NCBI GenBank assembly: GCA_035525055.1
Contig: DATLEZ010000089.1
Location: forward strand, 1 to 43,352
DNA: 43,352 nucleotides
From: DATEEG01 sp035525055
GTDB lineage: Bacteria; Actinomycetota; Acidimicrobiia; Spongiisociales; ZC4RG35
Reading direction: 5' to 3'
Both the position numbers and the translations under genes were made by a program. The notes under the pieces are model-generated. The model did not search any database, was not told the DNA's origin, and saw only the letters and a program-made list of their open reading frames with translations. The first letter of the stretch is position 1. Each line of letters opens with the position of its first letter. Below are positions 23,541 through 32,804 of this stretch, piece after piece.

Positions 23541-25355
23541 GTGGCATACTGGATTGACCCGGTTGCACGACTGGGAGTGAGAGCGGATTTGTCTATGGGC
23601 ATCACGGTGCCGATACCAGTCGGGCCCGACTCGCCTATTGAGGGGCCGAGCTGGCCCATGCTGTTCTCGCTCGCGGCGGCAGGAGCGCTAGCCGCCGGGT
23701 TGTTGATCGTGCTCGCAGGCAGCAACGAAGAGGTTCACCAACCTGGGCTGAGTGCGTTCCTCGCCTGCTGGCTAACGGTCCCATACGTCAGCGCGGGGCT
23801 CATCGCTTGGCGCCGGCGACCCGAGAGCCGGCTGGGTGTATTGATGGTGGTGACAGGGTTCGCCACCTTTCTCACGTTCCTCAACTGGTCATCCAACGAC
23901 CTGGTCTACACCGTCGGGGTCGCTGCGCAGTTCCTGCCGCCCGCCCTTTTACTTCACGTTTTTCTCTCGTTTCCCGGGGGCCGTCTCGTCCAACCGATAG
24001 CCCGCGTTCTCGTGATCGCCGCCTACAGCTCCGTGGCCCTGTCGCTGGCGCGCCTGACGATGGGCCAAGGCGGCACCCGGAACGTGATTGCTTTGGCCGA
24101 CAGGCCAGAGGTCGCCAGCGACTTGCGCGCTGCCCAGCTCATCTTCGTGAGCTTTCTGCTGGTGGCAGGTGTGGTGCTTCTGGTCCTCCGTCGCGGTCGC
24201 CAAGGTCGGCCCCTGCGTGCCGCAATGGTGTACCTGGTCGACTCGTTCTCGGTGGCGCTTCTCATGCTCGCCGCCCTGTACCTCATTCAACTATTCGGCT
24301 GGACGGGCATCGCGGAAGGGACCAGGTGGATCACTTTCGCATTGATAGGTTTGGCCCCAATCGTGTTCCTGGCAGGGTTGCTCGAGGCAAAACTGGGTAG
24401 GGCTTCCGTCGCTGAGTTGCTGGTGGATCTGGGCATTAACCCAGGCCCGGCCGAACTCCAAGAGTCAGTCGCGCGCACGCTCCGGGATTCGTCAGCGAAG
24501 TTGGCCTACTGGCTGCCTGAATTCGGTTCGTACGCGGATGTCGACGGTCAGCAGGTGGACGTTGAGGAGGTTCCAGGCCGTGCGGCGACTCCGATCGTGA
24601 AAGACGGGGTGCCCGTCGCCGTGCTGCTGCATGACGCCGCCCTGACCGACGAACCGCGGTTGCTAGGGCCGGTGGCTGCGGCCACCGCCATGACGATCCA
24701 GAACGCCCAGTTGCAGGTCGAGCTGAAGGCACGCCTGGAGGAACTTCGCGGCTCGAGAATCCGAATCTTTGAAGCGGAACAGCTTGAGCGTCGGCGCCTG
24801 GAACGCGACCTCCATGACGGCGCCCAGCAGCGCCTCATCGCCTTGTCGATGAGGCTGGGAGAACTCAGAGATCAGCTAGAAGGGGACACCCTTTTGGTGG
24901 CACGGATCGATGCCGCCCGACAGGAGGTGACGGCGAGCCTGGCCGAGCTGCGGGACCTGGCACATGGAATCCATCCCGCCAGTGTCACTGACCATGGTCT
25001 GGCGGTTGCGCTCGAATCGGTGACGACTCGCGCCACAGTCCCGGTCGATCTGATCGGGATAACCCAGGATCGGCTGCCGCAGGCCGTCGAGCTCGCTGCC
25101 TTCTTCATCGTTTGCGAAGCTCTGTCCAATACCTCCAAGCATGCCCGGGCATCCTCTGCAGTCGTCCAGCTAGACCGGGAATCAACGAACCTCATCGTTG
25201 AGGTGAGAGACGACGGGATCGGGGGCGCTTCCCTCGATGCCGGCACTGGCTTGCGAGGTCTCGCCGACCGCGTCGAAGCTCTGGGGGGGCGCCTCAGAAT
25301 ATGGAGCCCTGTGGGCCAAGGAACACGCATTCGCGCGGAGATCCCATGCGCGTGA
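23541..25355 (+). CDS. Membrane histidine kinase, DesK/LiaS (HisKA_3) type
   Basis: A sensor kinase of about 604 residues. The N-terminal half has some eight hydrophobic segments (FSLAAAGALAAGLLIVLAGS, FLACWLTVPYVSAGLIAW and others). A GAF-like linker region follows, then a HisKA_3 dimerisation domain with the phospho-acceptor in LERDLHDGAQQRLIALSMRL, and a HATPase_c domain ending DDGIGGASLDAGTGLRGLADRVEALGG. The start is uncertain: GTG 23541 gives the fullest membrane part, and ATG 23595 is an alternative. Its 3' end overlaps the response regulator gene by ten bases. Many-segment sensors beside exporters often detect membrane or cell-wall stress; that is inference here. Confidence 0.9.
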   Translation: MAYWIDPVARLGVRADLSMGITVPIPVGPDSPIEGPSWPMLFSLAAAGALAAGLLIVLAGSNEEVHQPGLSAFLACWLTVPYVSAGLIAWRRRPESRLGVLMVVTGFATFLTFLNWSSNDLVYTVGVAAQFLPPALLLHVFLSFPGGRLVQPIARVLVIAAYSSVALSLARLTMGQGGTRNVIALADRPEVASDLRAAQLIFVSFLLVAGVVLLVLRRGRQGRPLRAAMVYLVDSFSVALLMLAALYLIQLFGWTGIAEGTRWITFALIGLAPIVFLAGLLEAKLGRASVAELLVDLGINPGPAELQESVARTLRDSSAKLAYWLPEFGSYADVDGQQVDVEEVPGRAATPIVKDGVPVAVLLHDAALTDEPRLLGPVAAATAMTIQNAQLQVELKARLEELRGSRIRIFEAEQLERRRLERDLHDGAQQRLIALSMRLGELRDQLEGDTLLVARIDAARQEVTASLAELRDLAHGIHPASVTDHGLAVALESVTTRATVPVDLIGITQDRLPQAVELAAFFIVCEALSNTSKHARASSAVVQLDRESTNLIVEVRDDGIGGASLDAGTGLRGLADRVEALGGRLRIWSPVGQGTRIRAEIPCA

Positions 25356-25990
25356 TGATCGCCGAAGACAACGTGCTCTTGCGCGAGGGTCTGATCAGGC
25401 TGCTCACCGAGAGAGGCATTGAAGTGGTCGCGACCAGCGGCAATGCCGACAAGCTTTTGGTGCTTGTAAGCGACGATCCGCCCGACGTGGCCATAGTCGA
25501 TATCCGTCTTCCCCCCACACATACCGACGAGGGCATGAAGGCAGCCCTTCGGATACGGGACGACAACCCGGAAGTTGGCGTCCTGGTGTTGTCCCAATAT
25601 GTGGAAGTGGGTCTGGCGATGCAACTGCTCGGCGACTCCGCAGCCGGCGCCGGCTATTTGCTTAAGGACCGGGTCAGCAACGTCACGGACTTCATCGACG
25701 CCATAGAGCGAGTCGCCAGAGGCGGCTCCGCCATCGACCCGACCATCGTGTCTGCTCTGATCTCCAAGCAAAGAAAAGGAGACCCTCTGGACCGTCTCAC
25801 CCCCCGTGAGAGCGAGGTCCTGGCATTGATGGCTGAGGGAAGATCGAATCAGGGCATTGCGGACAGCTTCGTCATCACGTTGCGCGCAGTCGAGAAGTAT
25901 GTGTCGAGCATCTTTAGCAAGCTCGATTTGCCGGCGACGAGCAGCGACTCCAAACGGGTGCTGGCTGTCCTGCTCTACCTACGCGACTGA
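25346..25990 (+). CDS. NarL/FixJ-family response regulator
   Basis: A 214-residue regulator. The receiver domain has the acidic pocket AEDN, phospho-acceptor Asp52 in VDIRLPP and Lys107 in GYLLKDRV. The LuxR-type DNA-binding domain is LTPRESEVLALMAEGRSNQGIADSFVITLRAVEKYVSSIFSKL. It overlaps the kinase gene, its evident partner. Such regulators often control their own operon and neighbouring envelope-stress genes; copies of the 33-base element stand in front of the ABC operon on one side and the CAAX protease on the other, which makes it the first candidate to bind that element. Confidence 0.95.
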   Translation: MRVMIAEDNVLLREGLIRLLTERGIEVVATSGNADKLLVLVSDDPPDVAIVDIRLPPTHTDEGMKAALRIRDDNPEVGVLVLSQYVEVGLAMQLLGDSAAGAGYLLKDRVSNVTDFIDAIERVARGGSAIDPTIVSALISKQRKGDPLDRLTPRESEVLALMAEGRSNQGIADSFVITLRAVEKYVSSIFSKLDLPATSSDSKRVLAVLLYLRD

Positions 25991-26065
25991 CGATTCGATC
26001 GGAGCTGCCTCTTAGAGGTGAGATACCCCTTGCATCTACGGGTCGGTTCGCCCACCACAACAAAC

Positions 26066-26098
26066 GCCAGAAACCCGCCCTGACAAATACCGGCGAGC
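26066..26098 (+). promoter_or_regulatory. Conserved 33-base upstream element, copy 2
   Basis: GCCAGAAACCCGCCC, eight variable bases, ACCGGCGAGC; 80 bases before the ATG of the CAAX protease gene. Spacing between the two blocks is identical to the other copies. Confidence 0.68.
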
Positions 26099-26178
26099 CG
26101 GGTGGATTGGATGCTCGACCTTTGAGATGGTCTTAGTAGGCAGGTTTCGGTTGCTCCAATCAAGAAAGGGATGAGCAC

Positions 26179-27042
26179 ATGACTGATATCGAGCTGGTCG
26201 AGGTGTCCGAGAACCCAATCCGGCGGTTTGTCAGCGACCATCCGATGGTCACATTCGTGGTGCTGGCCTACGCCTTGTCCTGGATGACAATTCCGTTCTT
26301 AGGCGACCCCATCGGAACAGGACCGTTCCTGGCGGCCGTCATCGTGCTGTCTCTTACCCAGGGATGGCCCGGAGTCCGCTCGCTGGGGCGACAGATGATC
26401 AAGTGGAGGGTCGGTTGGCGATGGTATGCCTTCGCGATCCTGCTTCCAACGGTCACGGCGGGAGCGGCCGCCGTCATTGCCATTTTGCTCGGCGCCGACA
26501 CGCCACCGTCGGATCAGGTCGCCCTGTGGGTCGAGATCCCCGTCAACTTTGTCTTGTGGCTCTTGATCCCACTGTTGGGTCCTTGGGAGGAGCCAGGATT
26601 CCGTGGATTCGCCCTCACCCGACTCACGAAAACCCAGTCGGTTCTCGTTGCCTCCTTGATCATTGGAGCGATCCATGTGTTCTGGCACATCCCGCTGTTC
26701 TTTACCGGTGAGATCCCGGCCAGCGATGTCGTCTGGATTGTCGCCGCCAGCTTCGTCTTTGCCTTCCTGGTGATTCGGAGCGGAGGAAGCGTGCTGCTGG
26801 CGATGTTGATGCACGCCGCCAACAACGTGGTATCGGGCGAGTATGTGTCGGCCCTGTTCACTGGTGACGACGTCGTATTGCAAGGCTGGGTGCGAGCCAT
26901 CATGTGGTGCGTCATCGCCGTCGTCGTGGTCCTCGTGGCCGGGCGGAGTTTCACCACACGGCCCTTGCCTGATCAGTTGCCAGTCGAGCCGGCCCTGGAT
27001 CGGGCTGGCCACCGGACCCAATCTGATCAAAGGAAGCTGTGA
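26179..27042 (+). CDS. CPBP-family (CAAX/Abi) membrane protease
   Basis: A 287-residue integral membrane protein with about eight segments and all three active-site motifs of the CPBP glutamic protease family: GPWEEPGFRGFALTRL (Glu137, Glu138, Arg142), VFWHIPLFF (His170) and MLMHAANN (His212, Asn216). Bacterial members act in peptide processing, self-immunity or stress response. ATG 26179 follows AAGAAAGGG at suitable distance. The next gene overlaps (GTGATGA), so protease and partner are translated together. The 33-base element lies upstream. Confidence 0.92.
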   Translation: MTDIELVEVSENPIRRFVSDHPMVTFVVLAYALSWMTIPFLGDPIGTGPFLAAVIVLSLTQGWPGVRSLGRQMIKWRVGWRWYAFAILLPTVTAGAAAVIAILLGADTPPSDQVALWVEIPVNFVLWLLIPLLGPWEEPGFRGFALTRLTKTQSVLVASLIIGAIHVFWHIPLFFTGEIPASDVVWIVAASFVFAFLVIRSGGSVLLAMLMHAANNVVSGEYVSALFTGDDVVLQGWVRAIMWCVIAVVVVLVAGRSFTTRPLPDQLPVEPALDRAGHRTQSDQRKL

Positions 27043-27770
27043 TGAGATTCGGAAAGTTGATGCTCGGCCTACTTGGTGGTGTGCTCGCGCTTGTGGCGAT
27101 AGCCCTGCTGGTTGGAGGAGGGGCCCTGGTGTGGGCCATGGGGACCCATCAGTCTTCTGATGGCTTCCTCATAAGCACGACCGAAGAGGTAGCAACCGGT
27201 AGCTATGCCTTGACCTCGAGCCAGTTGGACCTGGGCGCACTTCGGACCGAGTGGGTCCCCACGAACTGGCTGGCGACCATCCAGGTGAATGCTGCCCCCA
27301 CGGGTGACCCGCCTGTGTTTGTTGGCATTGGCCCCGAGAGCGACGTACGTGCCTATCTGGAAGACGTTGCGCACGCTGAAGTCACCAAGTTCTCCGAGCG
27401 GGAGGTGACTTATCGGCACAACGAGGGTGACGCCGTTCCGGCATCGCCGTCTGGCCAGGACTTCTGGGTGGTGTCTAACGAAGGCTCCGGGAGCATCTCC
27501 TGGGACATCGAGCCCGGGGACTGGAGGATGGTGATCATGAATGCTGACGCAACTCCAGAAGTCGCCGTCGATGTGTCTCTTGGGGTCAAGACGCCCTGGC
27601 TTGCGGTCCTCATGGTCGGGTTGCTCGTCGTAGGGGTCGGCCTGGCGGCCCTGGCCGCGGTCATGATGTTCTTCGGTTTCAGAGTTCCCCGGGCCGCTGC
27701 GGCAGAGGTGGCACCATCGGTCGCATCGACAGTTGGCGCTGGGTCAGGATCCATGCATGACACTGCTTGA
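27039..27770 (+). CDS. Two-pass membrane protein with an extracytoplasmic domain
   Basis: A 243-residue protein with one membrane segment near the start (about 8-34) and one near the end (about 187-213), enclosing a beta-rich domain of some 150 residues outside the membrane (VGIGPESDVRAYLEDVAHAEVTKF, FWVVSNEGSGSISWDIEPGDWRMVIMNAD). The tail after the second segment is Ala/Ser/Gly-rich. It overlaps the CAAX protease stop codon. I know of similar two-pass proteins in actinobacteria but no assigned function. It could be the substrate, partner or sensor for the protease. Confidence 0.8.
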   Translation: MMRFGKLMLGLLGGVLALVAIALLVGGGALVWAMGTHQSSDGFLISTTEEVATGSYALTSSQLDLGALRTEWVPTNWLATIQVNAAPTGDPPVFVGIGPESDVRAYLEDVAHAEVTKFSEREVTYRHNEGDAVPASPSGQDFWVVSNEGSGSISWDIEPGDWRMVIMNADATPEVAVDVSLGVKTPWLAVLMVGLLVVGVGLAALAAVMMFFGFRVPRAAAAEVAPSVASTVGAGSGSMHDTA

Positions 27771-27996
27771 ACGCTAGGTCGACGGGGGAGCCCCGACCCA
27801 AGCTGGGCGTTCAGGGTCGAGGATCGACGCACATGCCGATCGGCTCGATCAATGTGAGTGAACCTTTGAGACTGCCGGGGTGATCCGGGAGAAAGGGCCG
27901 CAGATGTGCGACGCCGTTGCGATTGCTGCTGGACGCTATAGATCGAGGAGTGGCCGAGTCCTACGGAGCCACTCTCCGGTGGCAGGGAAGGTCCGT

Positions 27997-28242
27997 TCAG
28001 TCCGAGAGACGTGTGAGGTCTACCGTGTCCGCCCAGGTGACCCCGGGGACGAGAGTCGGTGCCGCCTCCGCGCTCTCGAGCTCGATCTCCGTTGGCACCG
28101 TCGACGGGGCGGAAGCGTCGAACGAAGGCGTCCTGGCGAGGAACGAGAGGGCTGATGAGAGTCCCGCCCAGGATTCTCGGCTGAGAGCCACGACCCTTCG
28201 GATCGTTGCGAGCTCGGGAAGCGCTCCCGCCGTACGGATCAT
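27997..28242 (-). CDS. Hypothetical protein (81 aa), coupled to the upstream small gene
   Basis: The ATG (28240-28242) overlaps the stop codon of the gene before it as ATGA. The 81 residues begin MIRTAGALPELATIRRVVAL and are rich in Ser, Ala and Leu with an acidic centre (TEIELESAEAAPTLVPG). No family or motif recognised. The overlap is the main support. Confidence 0.5.
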   Translation of the reverse strand: MIRTAGALPELATIRRVVALSRESWAGLSSALSFLARTPSFDASAPSTVPTEIELESAEAAPTLVPGVTWADTVDLTRLSD

Positions 28243-28481
28243 GGGATGGCCACCTCGCCGATGCGGAGAGCGACGGACCGTTCAGCGATGTAGAGGGGCA
28301 GGTAGCTGAATGCCTCGGCCTCGTCGACCGCATCCAGATCCCACCAGATCTGGTGGTCTCCCCATTTGCACGATGATGTGGCGACATAGCCGCGCAACGG
28401 GCTGTCGAATCCCTTCCAGGCGGCATAGACCGCGGGGCATTCATGTGCGTCGTGCCGATGAACGAGCCTGAACGGGGCCAT
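28239..28481 (-). CDS. Conserved hypothetical protein (about 80 aa)
   Basis: A small protein reading MAPFRLVHRHDAHECPAVYA, then AWKGFDSPLRG, SSCKWGDHQIWWDLDAVDEAEAFSYLPLYIAERS and REVAIP-like VGEVAIP ending. I recall actinobacterial homologues with the same HRH, AWKGF-SPLR and YLP-YVA-R blocks, but no known function. ATG 28481 matches that start; a GTG at 28499 would add six residues. It overlaps the next small gene by ATGA. Confidence 0.75.
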   Translation of the reverse strand: MAPFRLVHRHDAHECPAVYAAWKGFDSPLRGYVATSSCKWGDHQIWWDLDAVDEAEAFSYLPLYIAERSVALRIGEVAIP

Positions 28482-28594
28482 GAGACCATTGTGTCCCACA
28501 ACCGGCTAACTCGACATCGGGGAAGGACCCTGATTCCGCACCCTGAACCCTTTTCGAGTTGTCGGGGGTCAGATGTGCAGAATGAGGCGATCGG

Positions 28595-31492
28595 TCAGAC
28601 GGATTGACCTGCACGTTCACACACGTCGGCCAGAGCCCGCGCGACTTCTACGCGGGAGGAGACGCCAAGTTTGTTGAAGATGTTGCGCATGTGGGTCTCC
28701 ACCGTCTTGGTGCTGAGAAAAAGCTCCGCGGCGATCTCACGATTCGTGCGGCGATCGAGAACCAGGTCTGCAACCTCCAATTCTCGCCCGGTCAAAGCCG
28801 CCAGACCGGTGCCGTCGGTTTGGCCGGGGCGGCTGCGGCGGTGGACGGCACGTCCGAGCTGGCGGAGCTGGGCATCAACCTGATCCCGGTAGCGCAGCGC
28901 CCCGAGGCTCTCGAACCCGATCGCGGCACGCTCCAACTCGAGAATGGCCTCGTCGGACCGACCGGCGCCGGCCAGCGCCCGGCCAGCGAGGGCTCGGGAG
29001 GTTGCTGCGTGGACAGGGGCGCCGATCGCTTCGGATCGTTGGATTGCTGATCGTGCTAATTCGACGGCCACTCCGTATTCGCCGCCCTCGATCGCGACTG
29101 CTGCGCTGGCGCGATCAGCCATGAGTCCCGGCAGGCCTAGCTCCAGCTCCTTGGCCAGCCTACGCGCCCTCGTCGCGGCCGCCTCCGCTTCACTTCGCCG
29201 ACCCAGCTCGAGGTTGCATCGGGTCAGCAATTCCAAAAAGTGGGCACGCCAGCCTCCCGCCAGGAGTGGGATCTCCTCCCCTCCGACACTCTCAAGGAGC
29301 AGTTCGAGCGCACCTTTGGCGTCGCCTGACTCCAGCAATGTTTGGGCATGGATCGCTCCTGCGAACGCTGTGATCACGCCGTTGTCCACCAAGCGCGCCA
29401 GGCGCACACTTTCTGCACCGACGTCCAGTGCAGTCTCGAGGTCACCCGCCATCACCGCCGACAATGCTCGGTTGAACAGGTTCAAGGACAGGCCCTGGGC
29501 GTTGTCCACGAGGCGTGCAGCCTCGATGGCATCGTCGAGCACCTCCTCCGATCTTCGCATCTCTCCGGCCATGGCCAGGGACGTTCCGAGGATCGGAGTC
29601 AGTATCGGCAGGCGCTGGGTTCGCCCGGTCGCGCGCGCTAGAGCTAGGGCACGCTCACCATGGACACATCCCTCGGCGTGGAGATCGAGATAGAGCTCGG
29701 CCGTCGCAAGGTTGCTCAGAGCATCCAGCCGAGCAGTGAGCACCTCATCGCCTGCAGTGTCGATGAGCCGCGCCGCGCGATCATGCATCTCCAGGGCAAG
29801 TGCGATCTGACCGGCGAAGGCGGCTCCCATGGTGTGCGCCGCCAGCGCCGCGGCCTGCACAACCTCATTGCCCAAGGTGTCCGCGGCTTCGACGGCGAGA
29901 CGTCCCCATTCGAGCATTCCCTGATGGTCGGCCAGGTAGAGGCTGGCCGAGGAGAGAGCAATCAAGAGGGAGACGCCCGCCGGGGAGCCTGGGTCGGTCA
30001 ACTCGTCGTATGCCCGCTTGAGACGGGCTCGGGATTCCCCATGGTGACCCATTAGCTGCTCGAGTTCGGCACATCCGACGATCATCTCCACCCTCACGTC
30101 GCCGCCCTCGGTGGCCGTCAAGTCGATGCATTCCTCGAGGGTTGCTAGTGCATCTGTGAAGAGACCAAGGGCAGCTTGGGAAGCCGCCAGTAAGGCCAAC
30201 AAGTCGACTCGTTGAGCTGCAGGGGCATGTCCGGACAGGAGCCGTAGCGCTGCCATGAACCATCGCATGGCGGTGGTCGGAGCTTGGTTCGCCGCTTCAT
30301 TTCCCGCCTGGCGCAGCAGGGAGATTGCTTCGGAATCCCCGTATCGGGCCGACTGCTCCACATGGTGCGCTCGCTCTCCCGCCGACGAGCCCCGTTTGGC
30401 GAGGGCGTCCACGGCTCGCTGGTGGCATTGGATGCGGACGCTCGGCGCGCAAGATCCGTAGACCGCGCTGCGGACGATGGGATGACGGAATTGGAACCTT
30501 CGAGGAACGTCGGTAACCCGCATCATGTCCTTTGCTACCAGCTCATCGAGTTCCTCAAAAACGTCCTTCTCGGAGCGGCCCGACGCCGCGGCCGCAATGT
30601 CGATGTCGAACGGATCGCCCACAACGGCGGCGGCTTCGGCCAGGTTCCGGGCGGTCGGTGAAAGAGTTGCCAACTCCGCGGCGATGGCTCTGGCAACGGC
30701 AGACGGGACCTCGCGCCCACCCGGCGACTCGGTTTGCCCGGCGGCGGCGGGAGAGCGGGCGAGCTGAAGGGCATAGAACGGGTTTCCTCCGCTCACGTGG
30801 TGCAGCTCTTGGGCATCGCCGCCGACCAGCAACCTGACGCTCTCGATCGGTAGTGGTCCCAACTCGACGTTGTGGATGAGGCTCGATGTCTGAACGCTGC
30901 GCATCGTTCTTGCCAATGCTGGATCAACTGGTCCCGGTCTCAGGGCCATCGCCACCATGACCTCAGCTTGTGGGGGGTGCCGCAACAGGTATGCGATCAG
31001 TTCCAGGGAGGCACCGTCGGCCCACTGAAGATCGTCGAGGATCAGCACCAGCGGTCGGCCCGCCGCCAGCCGCTCGAGCAGCTCGCGAACCGCGTGGTGA
31101 ACGCGGAATCGCTCCGTCACCGATGCGGGATGCTCTACTGCCTCACCGAGAGCGTGCATCGACGGGAACACCGCGGCCAGGTCGCCCAATCGATCTATAG
31201 CCAGACGGTCCAATGCTTGGCGATGGAGCGAGTCCAAATACGCGTCGAGGGCGTCGGTAAAGAGGCCGAACGGAAGCTCCTGGTCGAATTCGGACGCCCT
31301 GCCCGCCAGAGTCAGACAACCGCTCCCAACCGCGACCTCTCGTAGCTTCTCGAGCAGGCTCGTCTTGCCTATCCCCGCTTCACCGCTGATGATGACGAAA
31401 CCTGCGTCGCCGTCGCGGGCGTCGTCTAACACACGTTCCAGCAACTTGACTTCTTGGTCGCGCCCCAAAAGCGCCTCGCGGGCTATGCCCAT
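28595..31492 (-). CDS. LAL-family (large ATP-binding LuxR) transcriptional regulator
   Basis: A 965-residue regulator. The N-terminal AAA/NACHT-like ATPase has Walker A GEAGIGKTSLL (37-47) and Walker B LVLILDDLQWADG. The middle is a long tetratricopeptide-like helical array (about 390-880), and the C-terminus is a LuxR helix-turn-helix, LTGRELEVADLVLDRRTNREIAAELFLSTKTVETHMRNIFNKLGV. The length is normal for LAL activators such as those of antibiotic clusters. It is divergent from the DUF2807 lipoprotein gene, and their shared 215-base gap contains copy 3 of the 33-base element. The ligand is unknown. Confidence 0.94.
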   Translation of the reverse strand: MGIAREALLGRDQEVKLLERVLDDARDGDAGFVIISGEAGIGKTSLLEKLREVAVGSGCLTLAGRASEFDQELPFGLFTDALDAYLDSLHRQALDRLAIDRLGDLAAVFPSMHALGEAVEHPASVTERFRVHHAVRELLERLAAGRPLVLILDDLQWADGASLELIAYLLRHPPQAEVMVAMALRPGPVDPALARTMRSVQTSSLIHNVELGPLPIESVRLLVGGDAQELHHVSGGNPFYALQLARSPAAAGQTESPGGREVPSAVARAIAAELATLSPTARNLAEAAAVVGDPFDIDIAAAASGRSEKDVFEELDELVAKDMMRVTDVPRRFQFRHPIVRSAVYGSCAPSVRIQCHQRAVDALAKRGSSAGERAHHVEQSARYGDSEAISLLRQAGNEAANQAPTTAMRWFMAALRLLSGHAPAAQRVDLLALLAASQAALGLFTDALATLEECIDLTATEGGDVRVEMIVGCAELEQLMGHHGESRARLKRAYDELTDPGSPAGVSLLIALSSASLYLADHQGMLEWGRLAVEAADTLGNEVVQAAALAAHTMGAAFAGQIALALEMHDRAARLIDTAGDEVLTARLDALSNLATAELYLDLHAEGCVHGERALALARATGRTQRLPILTPILGTSLAMAGEMRRSEEVLDDAIEAARLVDNAQGLSLNLFNRALSAVMAGDLETALDVGAESVRLARLVDNGVITAFAGAIHAQTLLESGDAKGALELLLESVGGEEIPLLAGGWRAHFLELLTRCNLELGRRSEAEAAATRARRLAKELELGLPGLMADRASAAVAIEGGEYGVAVELARSAIQRSEAIGAPVHAATSRALAGRALAGAGRSDEAILELERAAIGFESLGALRYRDQVDAQLRQLGRAVHRRSRPGQTDGTGLAALTGRELEVADLVLDRRTNREIAAELFLSTKTVETHMRNIFNKLGVSSRVEVARALADVCERAGQSV

Positions 31493-31607
31493 GGCCCATC
31501 TTCTCCTTGTGTTCGGAGGCTACACAGCGCGACCTGGCTGAGCCCCGCACCGAACCTCAAACTTGCTGCTCTATCGGCCCGGCTGACTGCCGGGATCCCG
31601 GCAACAC

Positions 31608-31640
31608 GCCAGAAAACCGTCCCTCCGAACACCGGTAGGC
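31608..31640 (+). promoter_or_regulatory. Conserved 33-base upstream element, copy 3
   Basis: GCCAGAAAACCGTCC, eight variable bases, ACCGGTAGGC; 67 bases before the ATG of the DUF2807 lipoprotein gene. This is the most diverged copy, with one change in the left block and two in the right, but it keeps the spacing. Confidence 0.65.
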
Positions 31641-31707
31641 AGGGTCGTTGTCCTGAACCCCTCAGGGCAGGATTGGGTGTCGAGATCCCCTGACGATTGG
31701 AGCAGTG

Positions 31708-32322
31708 ATGGGCGACAACGAAACCACCTCTGGGAGCCACCGAGCAGCTCAGCTATCGCGTCTGATGATCCTGATGGTGTTTGTGGCGGCCTGCACAACG
31801 GGCTCGGGGAACATCGTTACGGAAACAAGGGAAGTAAGTGCCTTCGACCGTGTGGATGTCTCCAGTGGGCTTGCAGTGGAGTTGTTTATCGAGTCCGGGA
31901 TTCCCACTCGTGTGGTGAGCGTCCACTTCGACGACAACCTCCTAGACAAGATACGCACAGAGGTAGTCGACGGAACGCTGATCATCGAGGCGAACGGCAG
32001 CTTCACCGTGACCGGTGCCGGCCGCATGGTGAAAATCGCGGTGCCCTCTCTCACTGCCCTGGCCGTATCCGGTGGAGCCAGTGTCCAGGGTGTCGGTGCG
32101 ATCGATCAGTTGGCCGTTCAAGCAGACGGAGGGTCGCGGGTCGATCTGAGTGACCTCGTCGTCCAGGGGATGAGTGTCGTCGTTTCCAGTGGTGCCGACC
32201 TCGAGGTGACCACCGAGACCTCAATAGAAGGTGAAGTGTCCGGAGGAGCAAGCCTGACTGTCGATGGAGATCCGGTGACCCGGGATCTGGATGTGAGTGG
32301 TGGCGGGAACGTCAGCGGATGA
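31708..32322 (+). CDS. DUF2807 (GIN-domain, adhesin-head-like) lipoprotein
   Basis: A 204-residue predicted lipoprotein: hydrophobic LMILMVFVAACTTGSGN with a lipobox, then a right-handed beta-helix-like DUF2807 domain. The domain shows repeated patterns (VSAFDRVDVSSGLAVELFI, LTALAVSGGASVQGVG, VDLSDLVVQGMSVVVSSGADLEV, VSGGASLTVDG) ending in the typical SGGGNVSG. ATG 31708 is preferred over the overlapping GTG 31705. Proteins with this fold or the related DUF4097 fold occur in envelope-stress operons of the Lia type, which fits the upstream element shared with the ABC/kinase operon. Confidence 0.88.
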   Translation: MGDNETTSGSHRAAQLSRLMILMVFVAACTTGSGNIVTETREVSAFDRVDVSSGLAVELFIESGIPTRVVSVHFDDNLLDKIRTEVVDGTLIIEANGSFTVTGAGRMVKIAVPSLTALAVSGGASVQGVGAIDQLAVQADGGSRVDLSDLVVQGMSVVVSSGADLEVTTETSIEGEVSGGASLTVDGDPVTRDLDVSGGGNVSG

Positions 32323-32804
32323 GGGCTGGGTCAGTGGCTGATGGCTTCCATCAGCTCCACTCGACCCCGACCCCTGTACGGACGCGCGTCACTGCCATTC
32401 GTGTCCTCGGAGTCCGCGACCACCCTGATCGTGAATCCGGTCGCCAAGGTCTTTTCGCGTCCCGTTTCGCGGCCCGACCAGGGTGGTCTAGCGGCAACAT
32501 GCCTCCGACCCCCGTGGTGTTCTTCTCGCCATCACTGTTCTGGAGACGGCCCGATTGGCTGCTAGACGGTCAGCGGGGCGTGGAGATCAGTGACCACTTC
32601 CAATACACGCGGCTCATCACGGGTTGGCAGGTGATGATGGATCTACCTGGAGCCGGTTCGATCCCCCATGGCTACGGCCATCTGTATACCAGGCAGGCCA
32701 ATGTCGAGGCCTGGATTGCAGTTACACGACCCGACGGCTGGTCGGAGGACGACAAGGAAGAGCTCATCGACTTTCTCGTAGCGTTGGGACCGTCGAATGG
32801 GTGA
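32319..32804 (+). pseudogene. Abhydrolase_9-like protein, C-terminal fragment
   Basis: From about 32499 the frame gives PTPVVFFSPSLFWRRPDWLLDGQRG, TGWQVMMDLPGAGSIPHGYGHLY and VEAWIAVTRPDGWSEDD. These are the end of the alpha/beta-hydrolase family PF10081, where FSP-L-WRRPDWL and GHGH-Y are conserved. The 60 residues before it are unrelated and Arg/Pro/Ser-rich. The main catalytic part of the family (over 300 residues) is missing. An ATGA overlap with the preceding gene exists but may be chance. Probably a decayed gene; a small working protein cannot be excluded. Confidence 0.55.

Noticed and set aside
27880..28309. Plus-strand frames opposite the two small minus-strand genes
   Set aside because: They are the complementary reading of genes with ATGA coupling and protein-like sequence on the minus strand.
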